Shown in pieces: positions 12,072-22,841 of a stretch of 64,000 bases of DNA. Position 1 is the stretch's first letter; each line of letters starts with the position of its first letter. The stretch lies in contig CM076849.1 of assembly GCA_039519185.1 (NCBI GenBank), forward strand, positions 30,892,609-30,956,608, written 5' to 3'. The notes under the pieces are model-generated. The model made no database searches. It was not told the origin of the DNA and worked only from the letters and a program-made list of their open reading frames with translations. Position numbers and translations under genes: made by a program. This stretch comes from Astragalus membranaceus (lineage: Eukaryota; Streptophyta; Magnoliopsida; Fabales; Fabaceae).

Positions 12072-14258
12072 TGTAACGCCCAAAAATAATTTAATTAATT
12101 AATTAATTAAGTTATTTAAGGGATTACAAAATTATTTAAGTGGAATAATTAAATTAGAAATTGTTTTATTTCAGGAGGTGAGATGAATTAATAAGGGTGG
12201 TGTAAAAATGGGCCCAAGTCAATTAATGACCCAAGCCCATTCCAAAGACTCCAAAAACCTAAGAATTGTGTATCATTCCCACTCAAAGAAAGAAAACAGC
12301 GACAGAGAGAGTGAGAGGAGAAGGGCAGCGCGACAGCCATCAAGGGAGAAAGAAGAGGGATTGTTCATCCAAGCCTTAGGTAAAGAGTTCTTTGATCCTT
12401 TCCTTTCCCTTTTTCTTCCTTTTCTAGTGTGTAGCTTTCAATCCTTCATTCTCTATTGTTGTTGTTTCATCCAAGCTTTGGAAGCCCCACGGTTTGCGAA
12501 AGAGAGGAGGAGGGGGCTGCTTCCTTCTCTAGGTTGTAGGAGTTTGGATTGTTGAATGTTGTATTCATATATTGTTGATGAAATGAGTTAGTTTGAATTG
12601 TGGGTATTATGTTACTGTCTTGTTGTTGTAGTGAGATGGATTGAATTGTTGAATGATGTGTTTAGTGCCTTGTTGTAGTGTTGAATTATTTTGGTGAAGC
12701 ATGTGGAGTGATGTGAATATGAACATGATAGGAAATTGTGCACATAAATTGTTTGATTAACTACTTCAATGAAAGGAATATGGTTATGTATAAAATTGTG
12801 TTTTGATAATGGGTGGGAAGGATTGATGATGAGATCGTGTTGAGTAAAATACTGAGTTTTTGATGTTTTCAGTGTGTGAAGGCTTCCTGCCATTTCGCGC
12901 CTCGTATGCGCTGCAGTCGCGCTCCAAGCGCGAGCGCTGCGCTGCCAAAACAAAAGTTTCTGCCCAATCGCGCTGGAGTCGCGCCTCACCCGCGCCTCCC
13001 AGCGCAAGTTGCTGTTTCTCACTGTTTAGTGCTGTTTTCTCACTGTTTTGTGGTTGTTTTCGCACTGTTTTCCCTCAGCTTTAAATGGGATGTTTTCTAA
13101 ACATAATGTGATATTTCCACTATTAAAATGTGAGGTTTCCCTTAATTTAAATATGGTGTTTCCTAAGCTTAAATTGCAATGTTTCCCTCAAGTAAAACGT
13201 GGTATTTTCTAAACGAAAAGAGGGTGTTTTCTACAACATAATGTGATGTTTAAATTGAATCGAATTGAATTGAATTGATAATGGTTCGTGGTGTTGATAA
13301 TTGGTGTTGTTGTTTTCAAAGAAACCAAAGTTACTATTGTATTTAAATAAATGTGTGTTGCTCCTTTAAGGGATAACGTTGCAGTTTTATGAAGCTAAGG
13401 TTGAGGTTTTTATAAAATGCTCTTGCTATTGCGTCTTGTAAATATTGTTGTTTTTCATTAAATAGTGCAGTGTGGGACTTCGGTCCAAAGCGGTGTGATA
13501 TCCTTAAGGCCTATATGTTGATGATGTTGAGTTAAGAAATAAAAAGCGGTGAGTTTAATAATTATTATAGTTTATGTGTGGTGTTGTGGTGCATAGTCAT
13601 AGTGTCACGTGACTCATGTTGCATAAAGCGGCGTGTAGGCTTCGGCCAAAGCGGTGTGGTGGCTTCGGCCAAAGCGGTGAGTGCCCTCCAGGCTAATAGC
13701 GGTGATGATGGATCCACATGCATGTTGCATTACATGCATTAGTCAAGCATTTGATGAGTTTATGGATGAATTATGAATATGATGACTGTTGTTGATAATG
13801 TGGTGAGTTGTCATGAATTAGTGTTGCTTGCTGTCCTTCCTTAATATAATGCTTACCTTAATTATTATTATTTGTGTAAAGAGACTCACCCTACTGCTTT
13901 ATGTTGCTTCTTATGTCGGCAACTTGCAGGTAATCGAGAGTGAGGGCATTCTTATGCCTCTTTTCTAGTAGTGTGTCAGCTCTGATATGTAGCACCAGGG
14001 GGAGGGCGTAGTAGTACTGTTATTGTCAATTTGATGTATTGGACTGTTATAATGATGTACTGATACCATTCCGCTGTATTGATGATATTTCATTATGTGC
14101 TGTAAACTAAAACAGGTGTTTGTGGGCCCGTCCCTAAACTATCGTGCTATATATCGTGCTATTGTTTGTTGACTTATGTCACTCGATTATAAGTTGGTTG
14201 TTTTTATAAGCGTTAAAATGTGACACCTTCCTTCTATGATTTTATTCGAAAACTCTGA

Positions 14259-14309
<51 letters not shown>

Positions 14310-14333
14310 GTTAATTTAGAAGGGGGTGTTACA
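12072..14333 (+). repeat. 3' LTR of the Tekay-like element
   Basis: 2262 bp, near-identical to the 5' LTR, with TG...CA ends. It is shorter mainly because about 100 bp after GGGGGCTGCT (12520) is replaced by a short TCCTTCTCTA-like bridge. A 3-bp deletion (12770) and a shorter TA run (14262-14304) are also present. Confidence 0.95.
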
Positions 14334-14993
14334 GCTTCTAACTCACAAGAGAAAGGATGGGAGCTATGTGAATGACAAAGCAATGGAGATAGGGGTAAAT
14401 TATTGATCTTTCTCCTTATAAATAATTAGTGTTTGTTGTTTTGAAATTAAAGAAGACTCATTTTTCTTGGTCTTGTGTACAGGAGAAAATTGATAACAAT
14501 CTTAGTCAAAATTTAGAAGCTTCTTACGAGATTTCTCCAAATGATCCTGTTGGTTTGGTATTTGGCAAAGAACATGATGGTCGTGTTCGAGTATTAGGCA
14601 TAGGAGCAGTACCTACCCTTATATTTAAGGATACCACCACGCGACTTAGTGGCATGGACTTTGCATCATCAAGCAATGCTCCATCTTATGAAGAGTTACA
14701 AAAAAAGGTGGAAAGAATGGAATCTGAATTGAAGGATGTATCAATTGTGAAATCTCAAATGAAAGCACTGGCTGCATATTGTACTGCACAGTTTGGAGGA
14801 AAAATTCCTGATGACTTAGTTGGCTTGTTTGCTAGTTCGTCACAGCAGGTATATCACTAAATTCTTGTAGCATTTTTTTATTACCTGATTGCACCTTTTA
14901 TTACCTGAGAGGTGAAAGCAGAATGTTACTAAAGAGAAGAGAAATAGAAACCTGTTCTACACCTATGTAAGCTAAATGTTGATGGTAACCTGA

Positions 14994-15976
14994 TTAAATG
15001 GTCCTTCAGAATTTTCATCTCCATTGTCATCAGAAGTACTGGTTTTTGATTCTATTGAACAATTTGTCTCTACGGTGGTGAAACCTGTCTGAAAATACTT
15101 ACTATATACCTTTTCCGTGTTTTCTATTTTCGCGAAAATCAAACTTCTTTGATGCTTTGAGCGCTTTGTATCCTGACTTTCCACAAAATCCATTACACTC
15201 TTACCACTACTAGTTATACAAATCTTTCTGAATTCTTCTGGAAATGTCCAGGCCCCAGAACTTTCAAAAGAAGAATACTTGTTATCTAACTGCACAACTG
15301 AATCCAGTTTTTGTGGTGAATCTCTCTGAATAACTAATTCATATGAACCTTCACTAGGAGTGTTTCTATCTGAATTCTCCAAAGGCATCTTTCCTGAAAC
15401 TGTAGCCATTTCAAATGCACATGTTCTCATCAAATCTTTGTTACTTTTATCTTCCTCTTGATCTCTATTATATGCTACTTTGTTATTGATATTGTGTGGA
15501 GGAGTCTCAGAAGTCTCAGAAGAATCTTTCTTTTCAATTGTACTTTCTTGATATTGTGTGGGAGGTGGTTTAATATGAGGTCTCATATCCTGTTAAATTC
15601 CGTGTAAAAAGCGAGAAGCTTGTAATAATAAGTTTAGTTAATCATACTATAAAAGCACAAGTGCACAACTCTCACTATATATACCTGAGCCAGACCACTT
15701 TCAAAAGCACTTATCATTTTCCTTACATTGCTGGGAGTTCTTCTTGGTGGTTTCTTCTTCTCAGAATATTGAAGATCATCACCCTCTTGATTATGTTTTA
15801 TTGGATTATTTGTCAGAACATTATTTTTTTTGGAGCCTGAGAAAATCACCATTTCTTTTGAACCAGTAACTCTCTGAGAATCTTTCTCAGATGGTGAATG
15901 ATTGGCAGGCTCCTTACCCTTGTGTTGTGACACAGGTTTTGTTGATGAGGTTTCCTTATATTGATCTGCAATTTTC
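14994..15976 (-). pseudogene. Antisense fragment of an unidentified plant gene inside a CACTA intron
   Basis: On the - strand, exon 15976-15685 (acceptor TTTTAG upstream, donor GTATAT) and exon 15589-14994 (acceptor TTTAACAG) join in frame across a 95-bp intron, so splice sites and frame have been kept. The protein part is hydrophilic, S/T/K-rich, with a motif PPRRTPSNVRKMISAFESGL just before the splice and a short MRPHIKPP segment after it. The second exon reaches a possible donor (CAG-GTTACC) at 14994. I do not recognise the family with confidence; the motif resembles conserved segments in some plant nuclear or regulatory proteins, but that is impression only. It lies entirely within the last intron of the TNPA-like gene. 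CACTA elements are known to pick up host gene pieces, so transduplication is the likely origin. No start or end of a full gene is visible. Confidence 0.6.
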
Positions 15977-16740
15977 TAAAACATGTAAAATGACCATTAA
16001 ACAAACAAACAATAGTATTGCGCAAATGTCGAAAGGTTTTGGATGTCGATAATATCTTTTCTGATTCAATTAACCCTTAACTGGGTTTAACTTCTATGGT
16101 TTCATTTGTTTCAGTGGCAGTGGCAGTAGGTGTAGTTTCTGTCTCTGTTTGTAGGTTCAGTTCATTTCAGTTCATATCAGACTTTGATTTGTTTTTTAAA
16201 ATTTGTGCATGGTTCATATCAGTATTTTAAAATTTGTAGCTCCACCTAAGCCTTTTTTCCCTTCACTATTTATGTTCATTTCTGTCTCTGTTTGTAGGCA
16301 ACTAATAATGGAAGTGAGAGTTCATCACCAACTAATGTTAGAAGATCATCAGATGGAAGCAATTGAATTAGCGGATCTCTTGAGTGATTCTCGTCCTCCC
16401 GATGACATGACTTATTTTGGATGCATATCAAACTTTGACATATGATGTAACTTTTGAATTATTAAACACGTGTTTGTATTTATTACATCGACTATATGAC
16501 TTATTTAGGATATCTATCAAACTTTGACTTATTATGTAACTTTTGAAATGTTAAACACGTGTTTGTATTTATTATGAGTAATTTTCTCTTATTAAATGTG
16601 ATATTTATAGTTATTATATTTATGTCTTGATGAGTGGTAATCATAGTTGCAGCTAATAACATGCCTATGTGAGGATTAAAACATATTTAAATGTAAGCAA
16701 CAAATAATGAAATGTAATTTTGTCAAATAAATAATGAAAT

Positions 16741-17110
16741 GTAATTGTGGCGGTTTAAATAATGAAATAATGGCAGTTAAAACTGCCAACTTTTGCATCC
16801 AATTTCAGTAGGCATCTACCAAAACCCCCACTATATTCTGTTATTCTGGCGGTTTAAACCGACAGTATTTACAAAAAATTATCTGATTTTCTAGTAAATT
16901 ATGGCAGTTTAAACCGTCACCGTTTGCAAATTGATAAGCGCCATTGTATACACGGAATATTCTGGCGGTTTCATCCTGACTGCCACTTTTTCCCGAGTGG
17001 CGACCGTGATTCTGGCGCTTAGAGATACCGCCACTGTTGCATAAACTGGCGGTTCAAACCGCCATGATTATCAAATTAAACTGCCACAATTATCTCGTTT
17101 TTTTGTAGTG
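16741..17110 (+). repeat. CACTA subterminal repeats and right terminus
   Basis: At least ten degenerate copies, in both orientations, of GGCGGTTT or AAACCGCC, some as near-palindromes (GGCGGTTTAAACCG), lie in the last 370 bp. The end is TTTTTTTGTAGTG. In characterised CACTA elements such subterminal motifs bind the TNPA-type protein and define the transposition ends. Confidence 0.88.
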
Positions 17111-18277
17111 ATTGAATAAATGATTGTAGTGATGCGAAGGTTCTATGTGAATGACCAGAAAGTTGAGGTAATGTCATGTTATGTTTAATAGTGATTATGT
17201 TATGTCATGATAAGTGGACTATAAGTCCCATGAGGTTGAGGTTAATGCTATGATATTGGTTGTAATTGAAATGATTATGTTGATTGTAATTGAGGTAATT
17301 ATGAGTGTGATTTAATGATGTTGTTTGGACTAGAATATTGTCTGGTATTATCTGTTTTGAGGTTGGATTAAGATTGGGTTACGGATTGGACGCGATAGGA
17401 AAAGCAAAATGGAACGAAATAAGCGAATTGTGAATCTGCTACAGGCAGCACGGGTCATGCTACCCCTAGCACGGGTCGTGCCAACCTTTCTGGTTGACAG
17501 GAATTGCACTTCCAGGCAGCACGAGTTGTGCTAGGTATGGCACGGGTCGTGCTAAGTCTTCTGTCACCGGGATTAGCAAGTTAGCAGTCAGTGCTATATT
17601 AGAATTTAAGTATGTGATTCACCGGGATTAGCAAGTTGGTAGTCGGTGTCATACTTAAAGTTAAGTACGTGATTCATCGGGATTAGCAAGTTGGCAGTCG
17701 ATGTTGTACTTAAGATTAAGGGGTGCGGTTCACCGGGATTAGCAAGTTGGCAGTTGGTGTCGTGCTAAGTTAGTGAAACGTAGTTTATAAATTAAACTAC
17801 CATATATAGGTTAGAAAAGCACGAAGTTTATAAACTAAACTACGATATGAATAAGGCTTCATATTTGAACCGAGAGTGTATAGTAAGGGGTCTCGATAGG
17901 ACTCACTGAGATTTGTAATCTCACCCTTTATATGTTGTGGTTTTTACAGAGAAATAGGGAACCGTAGAAGTTGAGGAGCACAGTTAGACAGTGCACGTGA
18001 TGAAGTCCATGAAGATCGAGGAGTCTTAGTTTATCGCTTATGTTATTCCCTAGTTTTAATGTAATTTCGATTTTATGACTTGTACACGTATTAGAAGTTG
18101 TAAATCGTTTCCGCTATTGCTGTTTTTGATATTGAATAATAGGGAATAAGATTGATCACTTGATGAGTTATCAAGTTTTTAATTTTGTTCAGTATCCGAA
18201 TACATGAATTTTACTCTGATGTATACTAAGTTGTGCATTTTAGTATTTCTACTTGTTAGAAATATTAGGGTGTTACA
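17111..18277 (+). repeat. 3' part of a gypsy-type LTR with internal tandem repeats
   Basis: The segment ends ATTAGGGTGTTACA and contains a GACTCACTGAG...CTCACCC...TTTACAG block laid out as in the 3' half of the Tekay LTR in this window, so I read it as a truncated Tekay-like LTR in + orientation. It includes four units of CACCGGGATTAGCAAGTTGG (17564-17760) and several copies of GCACGGGTCGTGC-like words (17447-17560). Its 5' part is missing where the CACTA element ends. A duplicate is at 20392-21558. Confidence 0.65.
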
Positions 18278-18729
18278 AGCCTCGTTAAAACCTTTTGATG
18301 CAAACCCTCCTTACTGAAAATCATCTAAAAGGAAAGACTACTCCGCCCTACTATTATCATTAAAAATATAAAAAGAATGAGAATAACAGAGAGGCCAAGG
18401 GGGGGGGGGGGGACTAAACCAAGACCCTTGGCAGGAACAAATGTCCGCGAAACCGGTAATACAGAAGACTTAACCTATTACGGGTAAAGTACTCTAAAGC
18501 AAAGTTGGGCAACAACTCCCACCAATTAAAACCCTGACTAATAAACCCGTAATTAGCTAGCTTATCTACGCAAGAGTTTTCTTCTCTGTGGATATGAGAA
18601 ATAAGAAAATTCATCCTCTTGGTTATAGCAATGCAATTACGCCATCTATTTCTAAGTCTCCATGAAACTAAACCAGGGGACTTATAAGAAGCCACTACAA
18701 GAGCAGAATCACATTCCATTGTACTCAAA
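18278..18729 (-). mobile_element. 5'-truncated LINE fragment with RNase H domain
   Basis: The - strand encodes a stretch with ECDSALVVASYKSPGLVSWR and SHIHREENSCVDKLANYG, matching the C-terminal half of the plant RNase H-like domain (RVT_3) of non-LTR retrotransposons. It is followed by a short tail and 3' UTR with a run of C on that strand (18399-18412). The homology stops abruptly at 18729, consistent with the 5' truncation usual for LINEs. There is no start codon that would give a functional protein. Duplicate at 21559-22006. Confidence 0.75.
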
Positions 18730-19571
18730 CTTAGATGCAAGTTGCTATAAATAACTATAATTTTGTAAATAGTACATTGTAAAGTTTTATGTATAGATAA
18801 ATATATTAAAAAATATTGCAATTGTGTTACTTATAAATATTTTGTATTTTTAGCTATATAATCTATTTTGTTTTCGTTGTTATAAATTAAATGGAATCAT
18901 AAAAAAAAATGATAATGTATTTAAAAAGCATTACTTTTTAAATTGATTATTCTAAATATAATTGCTTTAAACTGATTATACCAAATTAAAACATATTTTC
19001 AAAAGGCCAAAATCAACATTCTAACGAACTTTTGGAATTGGTTGTCCAAACAATACATTTAAAATGTGTTTTGTGCACTGTTTGTATAAGTGACTCTCAC
19101 ATTCTTCTACTACTGGATATAAATCGCCTTAACAACCTACTTAAAAGCCTCACTCTAACCGACTTCAAAACCCTAATATATATAGTGGTAGGGAAGGAGA
19201 GGATTCAACTAACCATTTTACCTGATCGATCATCGGCTGAAGCCTCAAACAAATACAAATTTTATATTATACAATTTTTACATTGTAGTTAAACATGGAG
19301 GCAAGTTACTAGAAATAGCTATAACTTTGTAAATTGTACATCATAAAGCTTTACATATGAATAAATAAACGTATTCAAACAATATTGTAATTAAGTTACT
19401 TATAAAGATTTTGTATTTTTCGTTGGTCTTGATTTTCGTTATTGTAAATTTAAAGGATTCATAAAATTTTTAAAAATATTAATTTTAAATTGGTTATTTC
19501 AAATAACCGTGTTAAAATACATTTAAAAGGTTTTTTTTATGTCTATCATTAGAGAAACCTAATTTAAAAGG
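18730..19571. repeat. AT-rich degenerate direct repeats
   Basis: The sequence around 18737 (GCAAGTTGCTATAAATAACT, then TTTGTAAATAGTACATTGTA) recurs in diverged form at 19302 (GCAAGTTACTAGAAATAGCT). The part at about 18983 (AATTAAAACATATTTTCAAA) recurs after copy 2 at 22840, followed by related GTGGTAGGG...GAGAGGATT words. An old repeat of roughly 570 bp thus underlies the region. No gene is supported. Confidence 0.6.
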
Positions 19572-20021
19572 TTTGTAGGCAACTAATAATGGAAGTGAGA
19601 GTTCATCACCAACTAATGTTAGAAGATCATCAGATGGAAGCAATTGAATTAGCGGATCTCTTGAGTGATTCTCGTCCTCCCGATGACATGACTTATTTTG
19701 GATGTATATCAAACTTTGACATATGATGTAACTTTTGAATTATTAAACACGTGTTTGTATTTATTACATCGACTATATGACTTATTTAGGATATCTATCA
19801 AACTTTGACTTATTATGTAACTTTTGAAATGTTAAACACGTGTTTGTATTTATTATGAGTAATTTTCTCTTATTAAATGTGATATTTATAGTTATTATAT
19901 TTATGTCTTGATGAGTGGTAATCATAGTTGCAGCTAATAACATGCCTATGTGAGGATTAAAACATATTTAAATGTAAGCAACAAATAATGAAATGTAATT
20001 TTGTCAAATAAATAATGAAAT

Positions 20022-20391
20022 GTAATTGTGGCGGTTTAAATAATGAAATAATGGCAGTTAAAACTGCCAACTTTTGCATCCAATTTCAGTAGGCATCTAC
20101 CAAAACCCCCACTATATTCTGTTATTCTGGCGGTTTAAACCGACAGTATTTACAAAAAATTATCTGATTTTCTAGTAAATTATGGCAGTTTAAACCGTCA
20201 CCGTTTGCAAATTGATAAGCGCCATTGTATACACGGAATATTCTGGCGGTTTCATCCTGACTGCCACTTTTTCCCGAGTGGCGACCGTGATTCTGGCGCT
20301 TAGAGATACCGCCACTGTTGCATAAACTGGCGGTTCAAACCGCGATGATTATCAAATTAAACTGCCACAATTATCTCGTTTTTTTGTAGTG
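20022..20391 (+). repeat. Second copy of the CACTA subterminal region and terminus
   Basis: Duplicate of 16741-17110 within tandem copy 2, with one visible change (CCGCC to CCGCG near 20344). It provides an extra transposition-competent right end about 3.3 kb further from the left end. Confidence 0.9.
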
Positions 20392-21558
20392 ATTGAATAA
20401 ATGATTGTAGTGATGCGAAGGTTCTATGTGAATGACCAGAAAGTTGAGGTAATGTCATGTTATGTTTAATAGTGATTATGTTATGTCATGATAAGTGGAC
20501 TATAAGTCCCATGAGGTTGAGGTTAATGCTATGATATTGGTTGTAATTGAAATGATTATGTTGATTGTAATTGAGGTAATTATGAGTGTGATTTAATGAT
20601 GTTGTTTGGACTAGAATATTGTCTGGTATTATCTGTTTTGAGGTTGGATTAAGATTGGGTTACGGATTGGACGCGATAGGAAAAGCAAAATGGAACGAAA
20701 TAAGCGAATTGTGAATCTGCTACAGGCAGCACGGGTCATGCTACCCCTAGCACGGGTCGTGCCAACCTTTCTGGTTGACAGGAATTGCACTTCCAGGCAG
20801 CACGAGTTGTGCTAGGTATGGCACGGGTCGTGCTAAGTCTTCTGTCACCGGGATTAGCAAGTTAGCAGTCAGTGCTATATTAGAATTTAAGTATGTGATT
20901 CACCGGGATTAGCAAGTTGGTAGTCGGTGTCATACTTAAAGTTAAGTACGTGATTCATCGGGATTAGCAAGTTGGCAGTCGATGTTGTACTTAAGATTAA
21001 GGGGTGCGGTTCACCGGGATTAGCAAGTTGGCAGTTGGTGTCGTGCTAAGTTAGTGAAACGTAGTTTATAAATTAAACTACCATATATAGGTTAGAAAAG
21101 CACGAAGTTTATAAACTAAACTACGATATGAATAAGGCTTCATATTTGAACCGAGAGTGTATAGTAAGGGGTCTCGATAGGACTCACTGAGATTTGTAAT
21201 CTCACCCTTTATATGTTGTGGTTTTTACAGAGAAATAGGGAACCGTAGAAGTTGAGGAGCACAGTTAGACAGTGCACGTGATGAAGTCCATGAAGATCGA
21301 GGAGTCTTAGTTTATCGCTTATGTTATTCCCTAGTTTTAATGTAATTTCGATTTTATGACTTGTACACGTATTAGAAGTTGTAAATCGTTTCCGCTATTG
21401 CTGTTTTTGATATTGAATAATAGGGAATAAGATTGATCACTTGATGAGTTATCAAGTTTTTAATTTTGTTCAGTATCCGAATACATGAATTTTACTCTGA
21501 TGTATACTAAGTTGTGCATTTTAGTATTTCTACTTGTTAGAAATATTAGGGTGTTACA

Positions 21559-22006
21559 AGCCTCGTTAAAACCTTTTGATGCAAACCCTCCTTACTGAAA
21601 ATCATCTAAAAGGAAAGACTACTCCGCCCTACTATTATCATTAAAAATATAAAAAGAATGAGAATAACAGAGAGGCCAAGGGGGGGGGGACTAAACCAAG
21701 ACCCTTGGCAGGAACAAATGTCCGCGAAACCGGTAATACAGAAGACTTAACCTATTACGGGTAAAGTACTCTAAAGCAAAGTTGGGCAACAACTCCCACC
21801 AATTAAAACCCTGACTAATAAACCCGTAATTAGCTAGCTTATCTACGCAAGAGTTTTCTTCTCTGTGGATATGAGAAATAAGAAAATTCATCCTCTTGGT
21901 TATAGCAATGCAATTACGCCATCTATTTCTAAGTCTCCATGAAACTAAACCAGGGGACTTATAAGAAGCCACTACAAGAGCAGAATCACATTCCATTGTA
22001 CTCAAA
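21559..22006 (-). mobile_element. LINE fragment, second copy
   Basis: Copy of 18278-18729 in the tandem duplication, with the C-run shortened to 10 and one substitution just upstream of the coding part. Confidence 0.75.
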
Positions 22007-22841
22007 CTTAGATGCAAGTTGCTGGAAATAACTATAATTTTGTAAATAGTACATTGTAAAGTTTTATGTATAGATAAATATATTAAAAAATATTGCAATT
22101 GTGTTACTTATAAATATTTTGTATTTTTAGCTATATAATCTATTTTGTTTTCGTTGTTATAAATTAAATGGAATCATAAAAAAAAATGATAATGTATTTA
22201 AAAAGCATTACTTTTTAAATTGATTATTCTAAATATAATTGCTTTAAACTGATTATACCAAATTAAAACATATTTTCAAAAGGCCAAAATCAACATTCTA
22301 ACGAACTTTTGGAATTGGTTGTCCAAACAATACATTTAAAATGTGCTTTGTGCACTGTTTGTATAAGTGACTCTCACATTCTTCTACTACTGGATATAAA
22401 TCGCCTTAACAACCTACTTAAAAGCCTCACTCTAACCGACTTCAAAACCCTAATATATATAGTGGTAGGGAAGGAGAGGATTCAACTAACCATTTTACCT
22501 GATCGATCATCGGCTGAAGCCTCAAACAAATACAAATTTTATATTATACAATTTTTACATTGTAGTTAAACATGGAGGCAAGTTACTAGAAATAGCTATA
22601 ACTTTGTAAATTGTACATCATAAAGCTTTACATATGAATAAATAAACGTATTCAAACAATATTGTAATTAAGTTACTTATAAAGATTTTGTATTTTTCGT
22701 TGGTCTTGATTTTCGTTATTGTAAATTTAAAGGATTCATAAAATTTTTAAAAATATTAATTTTAAATTGGTTATTTCAAATAACCGTGTTAAAATACATT
22801 TAAAAGGTTTTTTTTATGTCTATCATTAGAGAAACCTAATT

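Larger units (their letters stand above)
5299..14333 (+). mobile_element. Ty3/gypsy LTR retrotransposon, Tekay/Del-like chromovirus, complete but defective
   Basis: Two long direct repeats (5299-7666 and 12072-14333) start TGTAACGCC and end GGTGTTACA. The element is flanked by a perfect 5-bp target duplication GCTTC (5294-5298 and 14334-14338). A primer site TGGTATCAGAGC (initiator Met-tRNA type) follows the 5' LTR, and a purine tract GTGGGGGAGAG precedes the 3' LTR. Domain order is gag, zinc knuckles, protease, RT, RNase H, integrase, chromodomain-like tail, which is the chromovirus order. The LTRs differ by about a dozen substitutions counted by eye, one indel of roughly 100 bp and the TA-repeat length, so insertion is recent. 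Internal frames are broken at about 10700, at 11305 (with a deletion) and at 11850. Confidence 0.95.
3079..16366 (+). pseudogene. CACTA second gene, Transposase_24/TNPA-like, disrupted by a retrotransposon
   Basis: Exons I can join: 3079-about 3297, about 3393-3631, 3724-3921, 5072-5164, 5253-5298 plus 14339-14394, 14483-14848 and 16298-16366 (stop TGA). Splice sites from 3631 onward are canonical and keep the frame. The protein begins with an S/P-rich stretch and continues with a WSDMSDAFFNKEW region, a W-rich helical segment, and a segment ending in ERMESELKDV (coiled-coil-like), all typical of the plant transposase family Transposase_24 (Ptta/En/Spm). Such proteins are thought to bind subterminal repeats of CACTA elements. 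The Tekay element inserted within the exon that starts at 5253, duplicating GCTTC, so a normal product is not expected unless the 9-kb insert is removed. The last intron carries an antisense gene fragment (14994-15976). The last exon also exists as a duplicate at 19579-19647. Confidence 0.78.
1..17110 (+). mobile_element. CACTA (En/Spm-type) DNA transposon, right part, with nested insertions
   Basis: The right terminus is TTTTTTTGTAGTG ending at 17110, the reverse complement of a CACTACAAAAAAA terminus, preceded by repeated GGCGGTTT/AAACCGCC subterminal motifs (16741-17100). Inside lie exons of the two genes expected of a CACTA element: a TNP2-type transposase (600-1895) and a Transposase_24-like protein (3079-16366). 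The left terminus lies beyond position 1. Nested in it are a LINE tail (1-590), a Tekay retrotransposon (5299-14333) and an antisense host-like gene fragment (14994-15976). The flanking trinucleotide after the end is ATT, but the left target-site copy cannot be seen. The tail was later duplicated, giving a second terminus at 20391. Confidence 0.88.
16291..19571. repeat. Tandem duplication, copy 1 (3281 bp)
   Basis: This segment holds the last TNPA-like exon, the CACTA terminus, an LTR fragment, a LINE fragment and AT-rich repeats. It is followed immediately by a copy with the same order and orientation starting at 19572. The copies differ by only a handful of bases (for example at about 16426, 17063, 18748, 19064) and a G-run of 14 versus 10. 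The duplication is therefore very recent. Confidence 0.97.
19572..22841. repeat. Tandem duplication, copy 2 (about 3270 bp)
   Basis: Near-identical to 16291-19571. It begins TTTGTAGGCAACT inside the former CACTA intron and ends at CCTAATT (22841), after which unique sequence resumes. At the junction between copies, a short TTTAAAAGG stretch that also occurs 40 bp upstream (19520-19532) looks like filler DNA. Corresponding subfeatures: last TNPA exon 19579-19647, CACTA terminus ending 20391, LTR fragment 20392-21558, LINE fragment 21559-22006. Confidence 0.97.

Noticed and set aside
18414..18821. Protein gene of 135 codons on the - strand
   Set aside because: Its recognisable part is the C-terminal RNase H region of a LINE; the N-terminal 30 codons come from unrelated AT-rich sequence. 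Annotated as a LINE fragment instead.
19032..19292. 86-codon frame repeated at 22309-22569
   Set aside because: The repetition is due to the tandem duplication; no similarity to a known protein and AT-rich repeat context.
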